The notes under the pieces are model-generated. The model ran no database searches. It saw only the letters and a program-made list of their open reading frames with translations, and was not told where the DNA came from. Shown here piece after piece: positions 15,428 through 28,711 of a stretch of 64,000 nucleotides of DNA. Each line of letters starts with the position of its first letter. The first letter of the stretch is position 1. Origin of the DNA: Brachynemurus nebulosus (lineage: Eukaryota > Arthropoda > Insecta > Neuroptera > Myrmeleontidae); the NCBI GenBank assembly GCA_035578155.1, contig JAPWDM010000016.1:12878608-12942607 (forward strand), in the 5' to 3' direction. The position numbers were made by a program, and so were the translations under genes.

Positions 15428-17906
15428 ATTAGTTTATCGTAGAATTGTTGGTATTTCAGAGTTTTCAACGAGTTGTTTAATAATTTCCTCTCGACGCTTC
15501 GCTTTACTTAGTTCTCTTAATTCTGCGTTAGAACATTGAAGAAGATTGATGTAATGATCCGTAAATTACATACAACAGAAATATTCCGATATTTCAATAT
15601 TTCCAATATTTCGTCTATAATTGAACTTGAAAAGTCTACAAACCACCTCTATAAATTCAATGGTGTTTGTTGAATAATTTTTTACTATTTTAATACACAA
15701 GTCGACCAATTGGTGATCTTTGATTCCTCACAGAACACTTTCTTGCATATGCACAAATTTTTAATATAATTATAAATTTTACAAGTTAAAAAAGTGATCA
15801 TTGTGTACCTATTTTTGTTTAAAACTATACTTAATAAAATAAATTTAAAGAAAAAAACCGATCTTTTGATTTACACCGATCCCCTAAAAAGAAATCAAAC
15901 TAATTTTTGATATTATACCTTAAACTTGATGTATATATAAAAATTCCATTTACAATTATGGTACACCATATATACTCGTAAATTTTACAAAAATGTATCA
16001 CTCTGTACATTTTTTTTTAAATCTGTGTGCATATTCTTTGATGTTATTTAATCAGCTAAATCTTTAATCAACTAAATCAGCTAAAATTGTTACATACTTA
16101 CGTTATAAATATCTAAGTGTGTATTTTTCTTTTAAATATATAACTTATAAATACTCATGATTACTTTATTATAACTGTAATCACGCGATATCATGTTATA
16201 AAATACATAAGAATTTACTCATTTAATGTAAAAATATTTGGTCATCCACAATTAAATAAAAACGAATTTTTTTAAAATATATATAGTAATATAATATTTC
16301 GCATATATACAGTACTCTGTTAAAAGTATGGGTTTCTACACCGTTAAAAAACATATATTTTACAATATCAATATATTGTAAAAAATCATATTTCTTAATA
16401 TTTTTAAAACTGAATATGTAATATCAAGAATTTAAAACAGTTTTGAAACATTAATTTCTCCTCATAATATTTTTCTAGTCTTAAATTAATAGCACAATGT
16501 TCCATATATTTTAAGAAAATTTTCCTTTTAATATTTTATAACTTATCTAAAAAATTTATAGCTATTTTTATCAAAAAAAATTATTACTTGCTATTGTTAA
16601 AAAATTAGTTAAATATATCTATAGGTATTAAATGACCTCTAGTTTTTGTAAATAACGGTAGTAATAGCAATTCATCTTAAATACGAAATTATTTTATCAA
16701 TGCTAAATAAGCGTTTTTTTTCTCATATTATCATACTCCAATATATTGTATATTATTATAATTTATAAAAATGTGTTTTATTTATTAAAAAATTTAGCAA
16801 AATTTTAAATAATATCGCGTCAAAATAATATTCAGAAGTCAATAAAAGACAATAGCAGTAAATTTATTAAGATAACTATAAATAAATATTAATCTAATGT
16901 TGAAATATTTATTAACAAATAGTACTGCTTAGTAGAAAATTAGGCACCTATTGTTTTGTTTTCAAATTTACCTTTTTTGCAATTAAAGAAAATTTTAGTA
17001 ACTATCGATGCCTATATAAAACGATACCCATAAAAGACAAGCATGCTCTGATCTCAACAATTTTTTCCCATGTTAAATTTGTATGTTCTTACTTCGCTGA
17101 AACTTATTATGTTTATATATTCCCCGCAATATTTTCTACCATAAACAATAGTTATAGCAAGCTAGGTAGGTATTGAATAAGTATTTTTTGTTTGTTAATT
17201 TATTGATGATAGAGAAAAAAAATTTATGATTTTATAGACAGTGAAATACATTTAAACTATTTTTTGCAGTTTAATTTTGTAAAAACACCTAAAAATTATC
17301 AGTCACAGACAAATATTTCTAAGCAAACGAATTGAAAATGTAGTTTTATATCATAAGAATAAATGCTTATATATATAGAGTGGACAGTAAATAACTCTCA
17401 TAATTTTTAAAGAGCGGATGAAAACTTTAATTTTGGATTACGAAATTTTATTTTTTTTTCCGGAGTTAAGCTGCATTCAATTAATTAACCCTTTTCTGCA
17501 CAGCAGTTTTAGATCATTACTGTGCAAACGATACTTCAAATTAGCAAATCATTAATAATATGGGTGAATACTTATTGGCAAGAATTACATAGTTTACACA
17601 TATGTTCTATCGCATCAGAATGTTAATAGGACAATGCGATTTAATTGCCTATATTCAGGAGCAAGCAAAAACATTACCTATTTTAATAGCTTAGAAAATA
17701 CACATTACATAGTTCGTTGTAAGAACAATCATTTCGGTGATCTTTTTTAACGAATTACTAGAATTAAGGACTGTGGTATGTAAGAAATAACAACACTCAC
17801 ATAATTTTAAAATAATTAACATATAGCTATTGGAAAAGTTACAAAGATTTTTTTTTTAACAACTTATTAAATGCTGATAGCTTATTTTAATATCTCCTAT
17901 AGGGCC
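15428..17906. other. Noncoding interior of left arm
   Basis: Very AT-rich (mirrored at 21,331-23,788). No reading frame of note. The contrast with the compact flanking genes suggests lost genes or regulatory spacer. Confidence 0.5.
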
Positions 17907-18899
17907 TTAAGTATAACCCTTCACCCGAAATTTTTTCATCACCATCGTTGGCGACTGTATTCTCGTCATCATCAGCTTCTCCTTCGCTCGCAGTATCTTC
18001 GCTATCGCTAGCAGATGTTTTTTCATTAAATTGCACACAGTATTATGACTCCTTTCCATTAAATTGCACACAGTATTAACCATTTCTTCTCCAATTTGCG
18101 TCTGAGTCGCTAAACTTCTTAGTTCATCAACTAAATGGTTCGGGTCATCAAAATATTCTTCTTCTTCTTCATCAACAGGTTTCGAATGGCCATTATGAAG
18201 GTTAGCATTTTCATCATCATATTTGAAACGTCTAGCTCCGCCATTTGTTGAGTTAGATGTCGAAGGTTGTTCCTTTTCTCCTGAATTTTTATTTTCTTGT
18301 TCTTCATCCTTTGCGCATGCGTTCTGAAGCTCTTTGACCATTAATATGTCTAGAGCAGTTTGTAAGAGACCAGCCATCTTTGGAGTAAAACTTGTTTCTT
18401 TGTAGTTATCAGGCGATGGTAAATGCTTTTGTTCATCAGATCGATTATCTTCATCATTCGCCGATTGTAGAATATTATGCGAGCTTTTTAAAGCGTGGAA
18501 TTTACGTCTGATTGCTTCTGCTGCAGCCATCATACTTTGATTAAAAGTATTCAAGTTTCTTGTAGATAGATCTGTATCATCTTCCTGCTGATTTTGAAAT
18601 ACTGGTACTTTATCTTCCTTTTCTTTATTTCTTGCTTCAAAGCTATAATTGGTTTCACCATCATCATCATCTTCATCATTCGATTTTGACGATTCACTTT
18701 GTATTGAAAGTCTCCTCTTCTCCGCTCTGTTCACGTGTGTCCCATTATTTACTGACCGATTCGTGGAATTTTCAAATTGACTTATTCCATTTTCATCATT
18801 TTTTTTATCATTCTCAGACGAATTATGTTTAGTTCTTAAATGACGCGAGAGATTAAACATCCGCGAAAATTTCTTACCACAAAATTCACAACTATGCAT
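17907..18899 (-). CDS. C2H2 zinc-finger acidic protein (3' end rearranged)
   Basis: 330 residues. The N-terminus is one C2H2 finger, C-x2-C-x12-H-x4-H (Cys4, Cys7, His20, His25). A long hydrophilic, Ser/Asn/Asp/Glu-rich region follows (runs DEDDDDGE and DEEEEEYFDD), then conserved-looking helical stretches (AAAEAIRRKFHALK; TPKMAGLLQTALDIL; DELRSLATQTQIGEEM). Near the end the left arm has lost a net 141 bp relative to the right arm. At the join a 20-base segment encoding TVCNLM is repeated, after which the frame differs from the right copy. The last about 35 residues are therefore aberrant. It is probably a nuclear DNA-binding or regulatory protein of the element; the family is not recognised. 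The start is chosen as the first ATG, which lies directly downstream of a TATA/initiator. Confidence 0.75.
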   Translation of the reverse strand: MHSCEFCGKKFSRMFNLSRHLRTKHNSSENDKKNDENGISQFENSTNRSVNNGTHVNRAEKRRLSIQSESSKSNDEDDDDGETNYSFEARNKEKEDKVPVFQNQQEDDTDLSTRNLNTFNQSMMAAAEAIRRKFHALKSSHNILQSANDEDNRSDEQKHLPSPDNYKETSFTPKMAGLLQTALDILMVKELQNACAKDEEQENKNSGEKEQPSTSNSTNGGARRFKYDDENANLHNGHSKPVDEEEEEYFDDPNHLVDELRSLATQTQIGEEMVNTVCNLMERSHNTVCNLMKKHLLAIAKILRAKEKLMMTRIQSPTMVMKKFRVKGYT

Positions 18900-18949
18900 A
18901 GCTTAACAGTATTACGATTGCAACGTGTTTACGAATAGCTGAACTGAAC

Positions 18950-18988
18950 TCGACTGACTAAAGATTCCGCGGGTTGAGCCTTATATAC
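18950..18988 (-). promoter_or_regulatory. TATA box and TCAGT initiator of the zinc-finger gene
   Basis: On the minus strand GTATATAAGGC (about 18,988-18,978) is followed 29-30 nt later by AGTCAGTCGAG. This gives a textbook TATA plus TCAGT spacing, about 55 nt before the ATG at 18,899. It lies in the unpaired centre, so only the left gene keeps it. Confidence 0.7.
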
Positions 18989-18991
18989 CTA

Positions 18992-19545
18992 TGGAGTGAT
19001 TCTTTTTTGGGAGTGACTCTTTTTTAGGAGTGACTTTTTTTGGGGTGACTCTTTTTCGGGAGTAGCTCTTTTTTTGGGAGCGACTCTTTTTTTGGGAGTG
19101 ACTCTTTTTTTAGGAGTGACTCTTTTTTTGGGAGTGACTCTTTTTTGGGAGTGACTCTTTTTTTGGGAATGACTCTTTTTTGGGAGTGACTCTTTTTGGG
19201 AGTGACTCTTTTTTGGGAGTGACTCTTTTTTGGGAGTGACTCTTTTTTGGGAGTGACTCTTTTTTTTTTGGAGTGACTCTTTTTTGGAGTGACTCTTTTT
19301 TGGAGTGACTCTTTTTTTGGTAGTGACTCTTTTTTTAAGAGTGACTCTTTTTTTTGGGAATGACTCTTTTTTTGGGAGTGACTCTTTTTTGGGAGTGACT
19401 CTTTTTTTGGGAGTGACTCTTTTTTTTTGGGAGTGACTCTTTTTTGGAAGTGACTCTTTTTTGGGAGTGACTCTTTTTTGGGAGTGGCTCTTTTTTTGGG
19501 AGTGACTCTTTTTTGGGAGTGACTCTTTTTTGGGAGTGGCTCTTT
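18992..19545. repeat. 17-18 bp minisatellite (GGGAGTGACTCTTTTTT)n
   Basis: About 30 tandem units with length variation in the T run, located between the zinc-finger promoter and the central gene. The Lys/Pro/Ser-rich open frames on the minus strand are by-products of the repeat. Each unit contains GAGTGACTC, a near-palindrome containing an AP-1-like TGACTC. Confidence 0.95.
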
Positions 19546-19862
19546 GATGTCATTTGGTGTCATTTTGATGCACTTTGGTGTCATTTGATGCATTTTGGTG
19601 TAAATTTGGTGTATTTTTGGTGTTTAAACTCAGCTTCCCAAGTAGTGTCAAGAGCTGGATTGATAGCAAAGACTTGATATTATATCCCCACCACCATGGA
19701 GCAGCATATACGTATGATGATGATGATGATGATGATGATGATTGGCCGGAGCAGTTTCAATATCCCCCACCAACATGGAGCAGCATATAATGATGATGAT
19801 GACGGTGAGCCGGAGCAGTTTGAATTTTTTTCGGCGAAGCAAGACCAAGTGAAACAACAACA
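19545..19862 (+). repeat. Short duplications upstream of the central gene
   Basis: 19,545-19,622 repeats TTTGGTGT/TTTGATGCA units. Next, 19,683-19,757 and 19,761-19,831 are tandem diverged copies of a 70-75 bp unit (CCATGGAGCAGCATATA, then (GAT)n, then CCGGAGCAGTTT) that differ mainly in (GAT)n length. No certain gene. The segment may be the leader of the central gene. Confidence 0.7.
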
Positions 19863-20431
19863 ATGAGTGAAGATCTTCAACAGCTTATAACAATGGAGGA
19901 ATCCACAGTCAAAAATCGATTGTTGAATAAGATGTTGGATAAAGCTATCCGATTATCTGATTTGGAGATGATCCAATCGATAGGATCAAGAGATCGTCAA
20001 ATTTTTCATCCTAAAAAATAAAATTAGCGGTTGAATGGGGCTCATCCGTGGAAACTTTCGATATTCTGTGCAACCTTACATTCGATGAATGGGACATTGG
20101 TGAAGACAGTCTAGATGGATTTGATATGTTGTCGCATTATCTTACGAAGTGGATGCGGAAAGCGATAGGGTATGCTCGCCCGAAACTGCTGGAGCGTATA
20201 TTGAAGCTTGTGGAAGAATATGGCGTTCCACGATTATATTTCAGTCCAAAGTGTGTAGAAGGAGATGCCGAATTGTTGAAGTGGATCACACACAACATTG
20301 AAAAAGGCGAAACCAATCAATCAGCACTCCTGGGCTGGGAAAGTGGCCCGGATACGGGAGCGTGGCCGTCGACAAACTTACAAGATTACTTAGATATATA
20401 CAAAATTTTACAAACTAATTTTAATATTTAA
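19863..20431 (+). pseudogene. Central gene of the palindromic element, frameshifted
   Basis: An ATG at 19,863 opens a 52-residue frame (begins MSEDLQQLITMEE) that stops at 20,019-20,021 in a run of six A. A second frame, open from 20,015, continues as coding-like sequence (KWMRKAIGYARPKLLER; GVPRLYFSPKCVEGDAELL) to the TAA at 20,429-20,431, about 138 codons. The second frame has no ATG near its start (20,048 is GTG). The simplest reading is one gene of about 189 codons broken by a one-base length change in the A run. This could be a true mutation or an assembly error. The stop lies three bases from the right-arm junction. Function not recognised; no paired copy in the left arm. Confidence 0.6.
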
Positions 20432-20541
20432 CATTTGAAGCAAGAAATAAAGAAAAGGAAGATAAAGTACCAGTATTTCAAAATCAGCAGGAAGATGATA
20501 CAGATCTATCTACAAGAAACTTGAATACTTTTAATCGAAGT

Positions 20542-21330
20542 ATGATGGCTGCAGCAGAAGCAATCAGACGTAAATTCCACGCTTTAAAAAACTCGCATAA
20601 TATTCTACAATCGGCGAATGATGAAGATAATCGATCTGATGAACAAAAGCATTTACCATCGCCTGATAACTACAAAGAAACAAGTTTTACTCCAAAGATG
20701 GCTGGTCTCTTACAAACTGCTCTAGACATATTAATGGTCAAAGAGCTTCAGAACGCATGCGCAAAGGATGAAGAACAGGAAAATAAAAATTCAGGAGAAA
20801 AGGAACAACCTTCGACATCTAACTCAACAAATGGCGGAGCTAAACGTTTCAAATATGATGATGAAAATGCTAACCTTCATAATGGCCATTCGAAACCTGT
20901 TGATGAAGAAGAAGAAGAATATTTTGATGACCCGAACCATTTAGTTGATGAACTAAGAAGTTTAGCGACTCAGACGCAAATTGGAGAAGAAATGGTTAAT
21001 ACTGTGTGCAATTTAATGGAAAGGAGTCATATTATAAATCCCAGCTTCGCGGATTATATCGAAAACGAGAAAAAACGAAGTCATTTTAATAATTTAAAGG
21101 AAAGTGACATTGGAAAGCGGATTATCTCAATAACTAGGGAATTGGAAAAGCATGATATTATTGAGCCAGTGTTAAAGTATATATCAAATGATGAAAAAAC
21201 ATCTGCTAGCGATAGCGAAGATACTGCGAGCGAAGGAGAAGCTGATGATGACGAGAATACAGTCGCCAACGATGGTGATGAAAAAATTTCGGGTGAAGGG
21301 TTATACTTAAGGCCCTATAGGAGATATTAA
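20542..21330 (+). pseudogene. Zinc-finger protein gene, 5'-truncated right-arm copy
   Basis: The open frame runs from the junction (20,434) and has its first ATG at 20,542. It lacks the zinc finger, the acidic N-terminal third and the promoter of the left copy. Its 3' end is the intact version. After the shared ERSH it continues for about 90 residues not present on the left (IINPSFADYIE; an acidic Ser-rich tail with SDSEDTASEGEADDDE; ends LYLRPYRRY). Three substitutions relative to the left copy are visible in the shared region. It could still encode a 262-residue protein if transcribed from the upstream central gene. Confidence 0.7.
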
Positions 21331-23788
21331 AATAAGCTATCAGCATTTAATAAGTTGTTAAAAAAAAAATCTTTGTAACTTTTCCAATAGCTATATGTTA
21401 ATTATTTTAAAATTATGTGAGTGTTGTTATTTCTTACATACCACAGTCCTTAATTCTAGTAATTCGTTAAAAAAGATCACCGAAATGATTGTTCTTACAA
21501 CGAACTATGTAATGTGTATTTTCTAAGCTATTAAAATAGGTAATGTTTTTGCTTGCTCCTGAATATAGGCAATTAAATCGCATTGTCCTATTAACATTCT
21601 GATGCGATAGAACATATGTGTAAACTATGTAATTCTTGCCAATAAGTATTCACCCATATTATTAATGATTTGCTAATTTGAAGTATCGTTTGCACAGTAA
21701 TGATCTAAAACTGCTGTGCAGGAAAGGGTTAATTAATTGAATGCAGCTTAACTCCGGAAAAAAAATAAAATTTCGTAATCCAAAATTAAAGTTTTCATCC
21801 GCTCTTTAAAAATTATGAGAGTTATTTACTGTCCACTCTATATATATAAGCATTTATTCTTATGATATAAAACTACATTTTCAATTCGTTTGCTTAGAAA
21901 TATTTGTCTGTGACTGATAATTTTTAGGTGTTTTTACAAAATTAAACTGCAAAAAATAGTTTAAATGTATTTCACTGTCTATAAAATCATAAATTTTTTT
22001 TCTCTATCATCAATAAATTAACAAACAAAAAATACTTATTCAATACCTACCTAGCTTGCTATAACTATTGTTTATGGTAGAAAATATTGCGGGGAATATA
22101 TAAACATAATAAGTTTCAGCGAAGTAAGAACATACAAATTTAACATGGGAAAAAATTGTTGAGATCAGAGCATGCTTGTCTTTTATGGATATCGTTTTAT
22201 ATAGGCATCGATAGTTACTAAAATTTTCTTTAATTGCAAAAAAGGTAAATTTGAAAACAAAACAATAGGTGCCTAATTTTCTACTAAGCAGTACTATTTG
22301 TTAATAAATATTTCAACATTAGATTAATATTTATTTATAGTTATCTTAATAAATTTACTGCTATTGTCTTTTATTGACTTCTGAATATTATTTTGACGCG
22401 ATATTATTTAAAATTTTGCTAAATTTTTTAATAAATAAAACACATTTTTATAAATTATAATAATATACAATATATTGGAGTATGATAATATGAGAAAAAA
22501 AACGCTTATTTAGCATTGATAAAATAATTTCGTATTTAAGATGAATTGCTATTACTACCGTTATTTACAAAAACTAGAGGTCATTTAATACCTATAGATA
22601 TATTTAACTAATTTTTTAACAATAGCAAGTAATAATTTTTTTTGATAAAAATAGCTATAAATTTTTTAGATAAGTTATAAAATATTAAAAGGAAAATTTT
22701 CTTAAAATATATGGAACATTGTGCTATTAATTTAAGACTAGAAAAATATTATGAGGAGAAATTAATGTTTCAAAACTGTTTTAAATTCTTGATATTACAT
22801 ATTCAGTTTTAAAAATATTAAGAAATATGATTTTTTACAATATATTGATATTGTAAAATATATGTTTTTTAACGGTGTAGAAACCCATACTTTTAACAGA
22901 GTACTGTATATATGCGAAATATTATATTACTATATATATTTTAAAAAAATTCGTTTTTATTTAATTGTGGATGACCAAATATTTTTACATTAAATGAGTA
23001 AATTCTTATGTATTTTATAACATGATATCGCGTGATTACAGTTATAATAAAGTAATCATGAGTATTTATAAGTTATATATTTAAAAGAAAAATACACACT
23101 TAGATATTTATAACGTAAGTATGTAACAATTTTAGCTGATTTAGTTGATTAAAGATTTAGCTGATTAAATAACATCAAAGAATATGCACACAGATTTAAA
23201 AAAAAATGTACAGAGTGATACATTTTTGTAAAATTTACGAGTATATATGGTGTACCATAATTGTAAATGGAATTTTTATATATACATCAAGTTTAAGGTA
23301 TAATATCAAAAATTAGTTTGATTTCTTTTTAGGGGATCGGTGTAAATCAAAAGATCGGTTTTTTTCTTTAAATTTATTTTATTAAGTATAGTTTTAAACA
23401 AAAATAGGTACACAATGATCACTTTTTTAACTTGTAAAATTTATAATTATATTAAAAATTTGTGCATATGCAAGAAAGTGTTCTGTGAGGAATCAAAGAT
23501 CACCAATTGGTCGACTTGTGTATTAAAATAGTAAAAAATTATTCAACAAACACCATTGAATTTATAGAGGTGGTTTGTAGACTTTTCAAGTTCAATTATA
23601 GACGAAATATTGGAAATATTGAAATATCGGAATATTTCTGTTGTATGTAATTTACGGATCATTACATCAATCTTCTTCAATGTTCTAACGCAGAATTAAG
23701 AGAACTAAGTAAAGCGAAGCGTCGAGAGGAAATTATTAAACAACTCGTTGAAAACTCTGAAATACCAACAATTCTACGATAAACTAAT
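21331..23788. other. Noncoding interior of right arm
   Basis: Inverse of about 15,428-17,886. AT-rich, no reading frame of note. Confidence 0.5.
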
Positions 23789-23891
23789 GAGCGGCGTAGT
23801 AATGTAGATGACGAATCTCCCCCGGTTGGTTTCGAACTCACAATCTACCAGATAAGAGCGGAGTTGCTAACCACTACACCAACTCGGGGTC
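23789..23891 (-). repeat. tRNA-derived SINE-like unit, right arm
   Basis: Exact mirror of 15,325-15,427. Its presence at the same site in both arms shows that the SINE was already in the sequence when the arms were duplicated or homogenised. Confidence 0.65.
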
Positions 23892-24077
23892 GACAAACTA
23901 ATTGATTTTACACAATAAAATAACACGATAACGAATCATTGAAAAGTTGACCGGCGGATATTCGAATTGAATTTAAAACGTTGAAGGAGGTGCCGGAGAA
24001 TACATCAGCATTCTGTCTTCTACTACATGACCGTGTGGTTCAATATAATCCATTGACGAATATTGTTACAAAAAATG

Positions 24078-24111
24078 TATAAAAGCATCACAATCCGACT
24101 ATAAATCAGCC
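24078..24111 (+). promoter_or_regulatory. TATA box and initiator of the exonuclease-like gene, right
   Basis: TATAAAAG at 24,078-24,085, initiator-like ATCAGCCAGTTT about 30 nt later, ATG at 24,135. Mirror of the left-arm promoter. Confidence 0.65.
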
Positions 24112-24134
24112 AGTTTCGCTCTAGACAACGCACA

Positions 24135-24647
24135 ATGAAGACCGACGCAGCAATTGTTGACTTCCAAGGATTTCCAAATTCAACAAATGGGAAATTCTAC
24201 ATAAAGGAATTAGCTCTGTTGAAATTCGATTCTTCCGAAGAAAATTGTGGTGAAGATTATATACTACAACACTATATTTTCAAATCACCAATACCGTTTT
24301 GCGGATTAAGTGAAAAGGATCAACGCACAGCTCGCTGGTTACGGAAAAACCATCATGGGTTCGCCCGGATGGATGGTCATATTGAATACGAGGAACTACA
24401 ATACATTTTAATAAACAATCTACACGGAACTCGCATCATCTATGCGAAGGGAGAAGAAAAAGTACGCTATTTGAAACGACTACTACCGTCAGCGCCCATA
24501 ATGAACTTTGAAGAAATAACAATTTGCCCTAAGTTGAGAATCATAACATCAACATACACTAGTCCTCGATGCGGCTATCATTCCGGAGCAACTTGCGCCA
24601 TGGAAAATGTCATATCCATATACAAATATTATCGTAATAACATTTAA
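24135..24647 (+). CDS. Exonuclease-like small protein, right-arm copy
   Basis: 170 residues, identical in protein sequence to the left-arm copy, reading outward toward the nearer terminus. Identity of the protein over two 513-bp copies agrees with recent duplication or gene conversion and possibly with selection. It is preceded by a TATA/initiator promoter and followed by an AATAAA about 25-30 nt after the stop (24,675-24,680). The fold proposal (a degenerate DEDDh-type RNase H-like exonuclease) rests on VDFQGF near the N-terminus and the H-x2-GA-x-CA-x2-NV segment near the C-terminus. It is tentative. Confidence 0.75.
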   Translation: MKTDAAIVDFQGFPNSTNGKFYIKELALLKFDSSEENCGEDYILQHYIFKSPIPFCGLSEKDQRTARWLRKNHHGFARMDGHIEYEELQYILINNLHGTRIIYAKGEEKVRYLKRLLPSAPIMNFEEITICPKLRIITSTYTSPRCGYHSGATCAMENVISIYKYYRNNI

Positions 24648-25238
24648 ACATTTTTACTGTAAAATATTTCTTTTAAATAAATTTATTAAAATAAGAAAAA
24701 ATTTAAAAAAATTAAAAAAAATTAAAAATGTGTTTTATTTAATAAAAAAATAAAAATTAAAAATTAAAAAAAAATGTGTTTTTAGTTAGAGGAAACCTGT
24801 ATAAACCTGTTTTCAGATAAAAATATGATAAAATTATGAATCAAGGTACAATGTTCGCGGTACTAGCTACGCCATCTTTTAAATATCAAAAAGGATTTTC
24901 AGCACCATCTATTGACAATTTTTCAAACTTACACACAGGAATCCAGACCAGCAACGCTATCAAAGGTGGCTGTGCCATCTAGCAGTGAATTTACAAAGCT
25001 CGAAGGTGGCTGCGCCATCTATTAGGGAATTCTTAGGTTAGAAAATATTTGTTAGGTTACACCAAATTTCCTTAGGTTCTCTTAGGTTGGATCAAGTTCC
25101 GCTAGGCTAGAAAAAAATTTTGCTCCACCCACCGCCGGAGGCTTCTAGAACCGCCTCGGTAGTTTTGCCTCCATCCGAGGTCGCTCAAAAAGTCGGATGG
25201 AGGGATGGAGGTTCCCAAACTCTCCAAAACCTACTACT

Positions 25239-25244
25239 AATAAT
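25239..25244. other. Right 6-bp target duplication AATAAT
   Basis: Matches 13,971-13,976 and abuts the CT-3' end of the element. Confidence 0.8.
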
Positions 25245-25380
25245 AATCATTGTTTACACTATCTACATTGTCTACGTAGACAATTTTTACGTAGTCTTAG
25301 TCTACTTTATTGTTTAAGCGTAGACAATTGAGGTAGCTAGTAGATTACCTTACGTAGTCTACGTGCACAACCCTGACTAC
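25245..25380. repeat. GTCTACGTAGAC-rich segment, possible hAT end
   Basis: A perfect 18-bp palindrome ATTGTCTACGTAGACAAT lies at 25,267-25,284. The inverse of 25,345-25,376 reads CAGGGTTGTGCACGTAGACT, a CAGGG start typical of hAT termini. The opposite end is not visible. Confidence 0.35.
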
Positions 25381-28084
<2,704 letters not shown>

Positions 28085-28711
28085 CAGGTTTTTTTATCAA
28101 ATGACAAGTGGTGAGCAAGATATTTTGAAACCGGTTGTGCCGACCACCTTCAAATTTGTTTGCTTATTCCTTATACTAAAATTTTCTTTGTGAATGAAGA
28201 ACTTATACTAAAAATAATCCTTAACAAAATGATTACTACTGACCGTACAAAAGAAAATGTCTTTTTACTTTTTGATAGCAAAACTTTGGTATCTTTTCAA
28301 TATATATTTCTTATGGGAATTTTGACAAGTTCTAAGTCCCAAACCAGAGTCAAAAAGTGTACAAGTATACATATTTATTCATCTTGTGTTATACTTAAGT
28401 AGATCTACAAACTTGCTCGCATATCATAATAACATAATAGGGCATATACCAACAGTTTCATTTTATCCAAGGAACACGTTGGGTACGAACCAAGGGTTTC
28501 CGACTTGAGAAAGCTCCACTAAAACTTAGAAAAATAAACTGTATTTTATATTATTCTCTCTTCAAGGTAACACCAAAAACGCTACTCTATAGTTGCACAT
28601 ATGTATTATTTTTTATGACTTAATTATCTATAATAATAAAATTTTATTTTAAATAATATTTATGCCAATTATAATTTTTGAAAATTTATGCAAAATATCT
28701 CACATTTGTAG

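Larger units (their letters stand above)
13977..18641 (+). repeat. Left arm of the giant inverted repeat
   Basis: Pairs with 20,434-25,238. Positions in the two arms sum to about 39,216 from near the end to about 18.0 kb, and to 39,075 beyond it. The arms therefore differ by a net 141-bp loss in the left arm. Elsewhere differences are sparse single bases, for example three amino-acid changes in the shared part of the zinc-finger protein, so the arms formed or were homogenised recently. Confidence 0.95.
13977..25238. mobile_element. 11.26-kb palindromic Polinton/Maverick-like element
   Basis: Seen: the termini begin 5'-AGTAGTAGGTTTTGG and are exact inverses, bracketed by a 6-bp AATAAT duplication. 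The arms (13,977-18,641 and 20,434-25,238) are almost identical inverted copies. The unpaired centre is 1.8 kb. Known: Polintons have 6-bp target duplications and long terminal repeats starting AG. Not seen: protein-primed DNA polymerase, integrase, packaging ATPase, protease or capsid genes, and 11 kb is short for a complete copy. It is therefore most likely a rearranged, non-autonomous derivative or a relative with a different gene set. Genes present: a small exonuclease-like protein (two copies), a C2H2 zinc-finger acidic protein (one copy plus one truncated) and a third central gene. Subterminal sequence carries repeated TTAGGTT and AGATGG motifs. Confidence 0.7.
20434..25238 (-). repeat. 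Right arm of the giant inverted repeat
   Basis: Inverse of 13,977-18,641 with about 99% identity by eye. It starts abruptly at 20,434, inside the zinc-finger gene, and ends at the 5'-AG terminus. It keeps 141 bp (around 21,030-21,200) missing from the left arm. Confidence 0.95.

Noticed and set aside
19024..19593. 189-codon Lys/Pro/Ser-rich minus-strand frame
   Set aside because: Pure translation of the 17-bp minisatellite; a period not divisible by three plus variable T runs gives frame-shuffled repeats, not a protein.
19575..19790. Asp-rich frame with (GAT)n
   Set aside because: Produced by the GAT microsatellite inside a short duplicated unit; left as possible leader sequence.
20048..20050. 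GTG as start of the central gene's second frame
   Set aside because: Non-ATG start is unlikely in a eukaryote, and coding-like sequence continues upstream to the A run.
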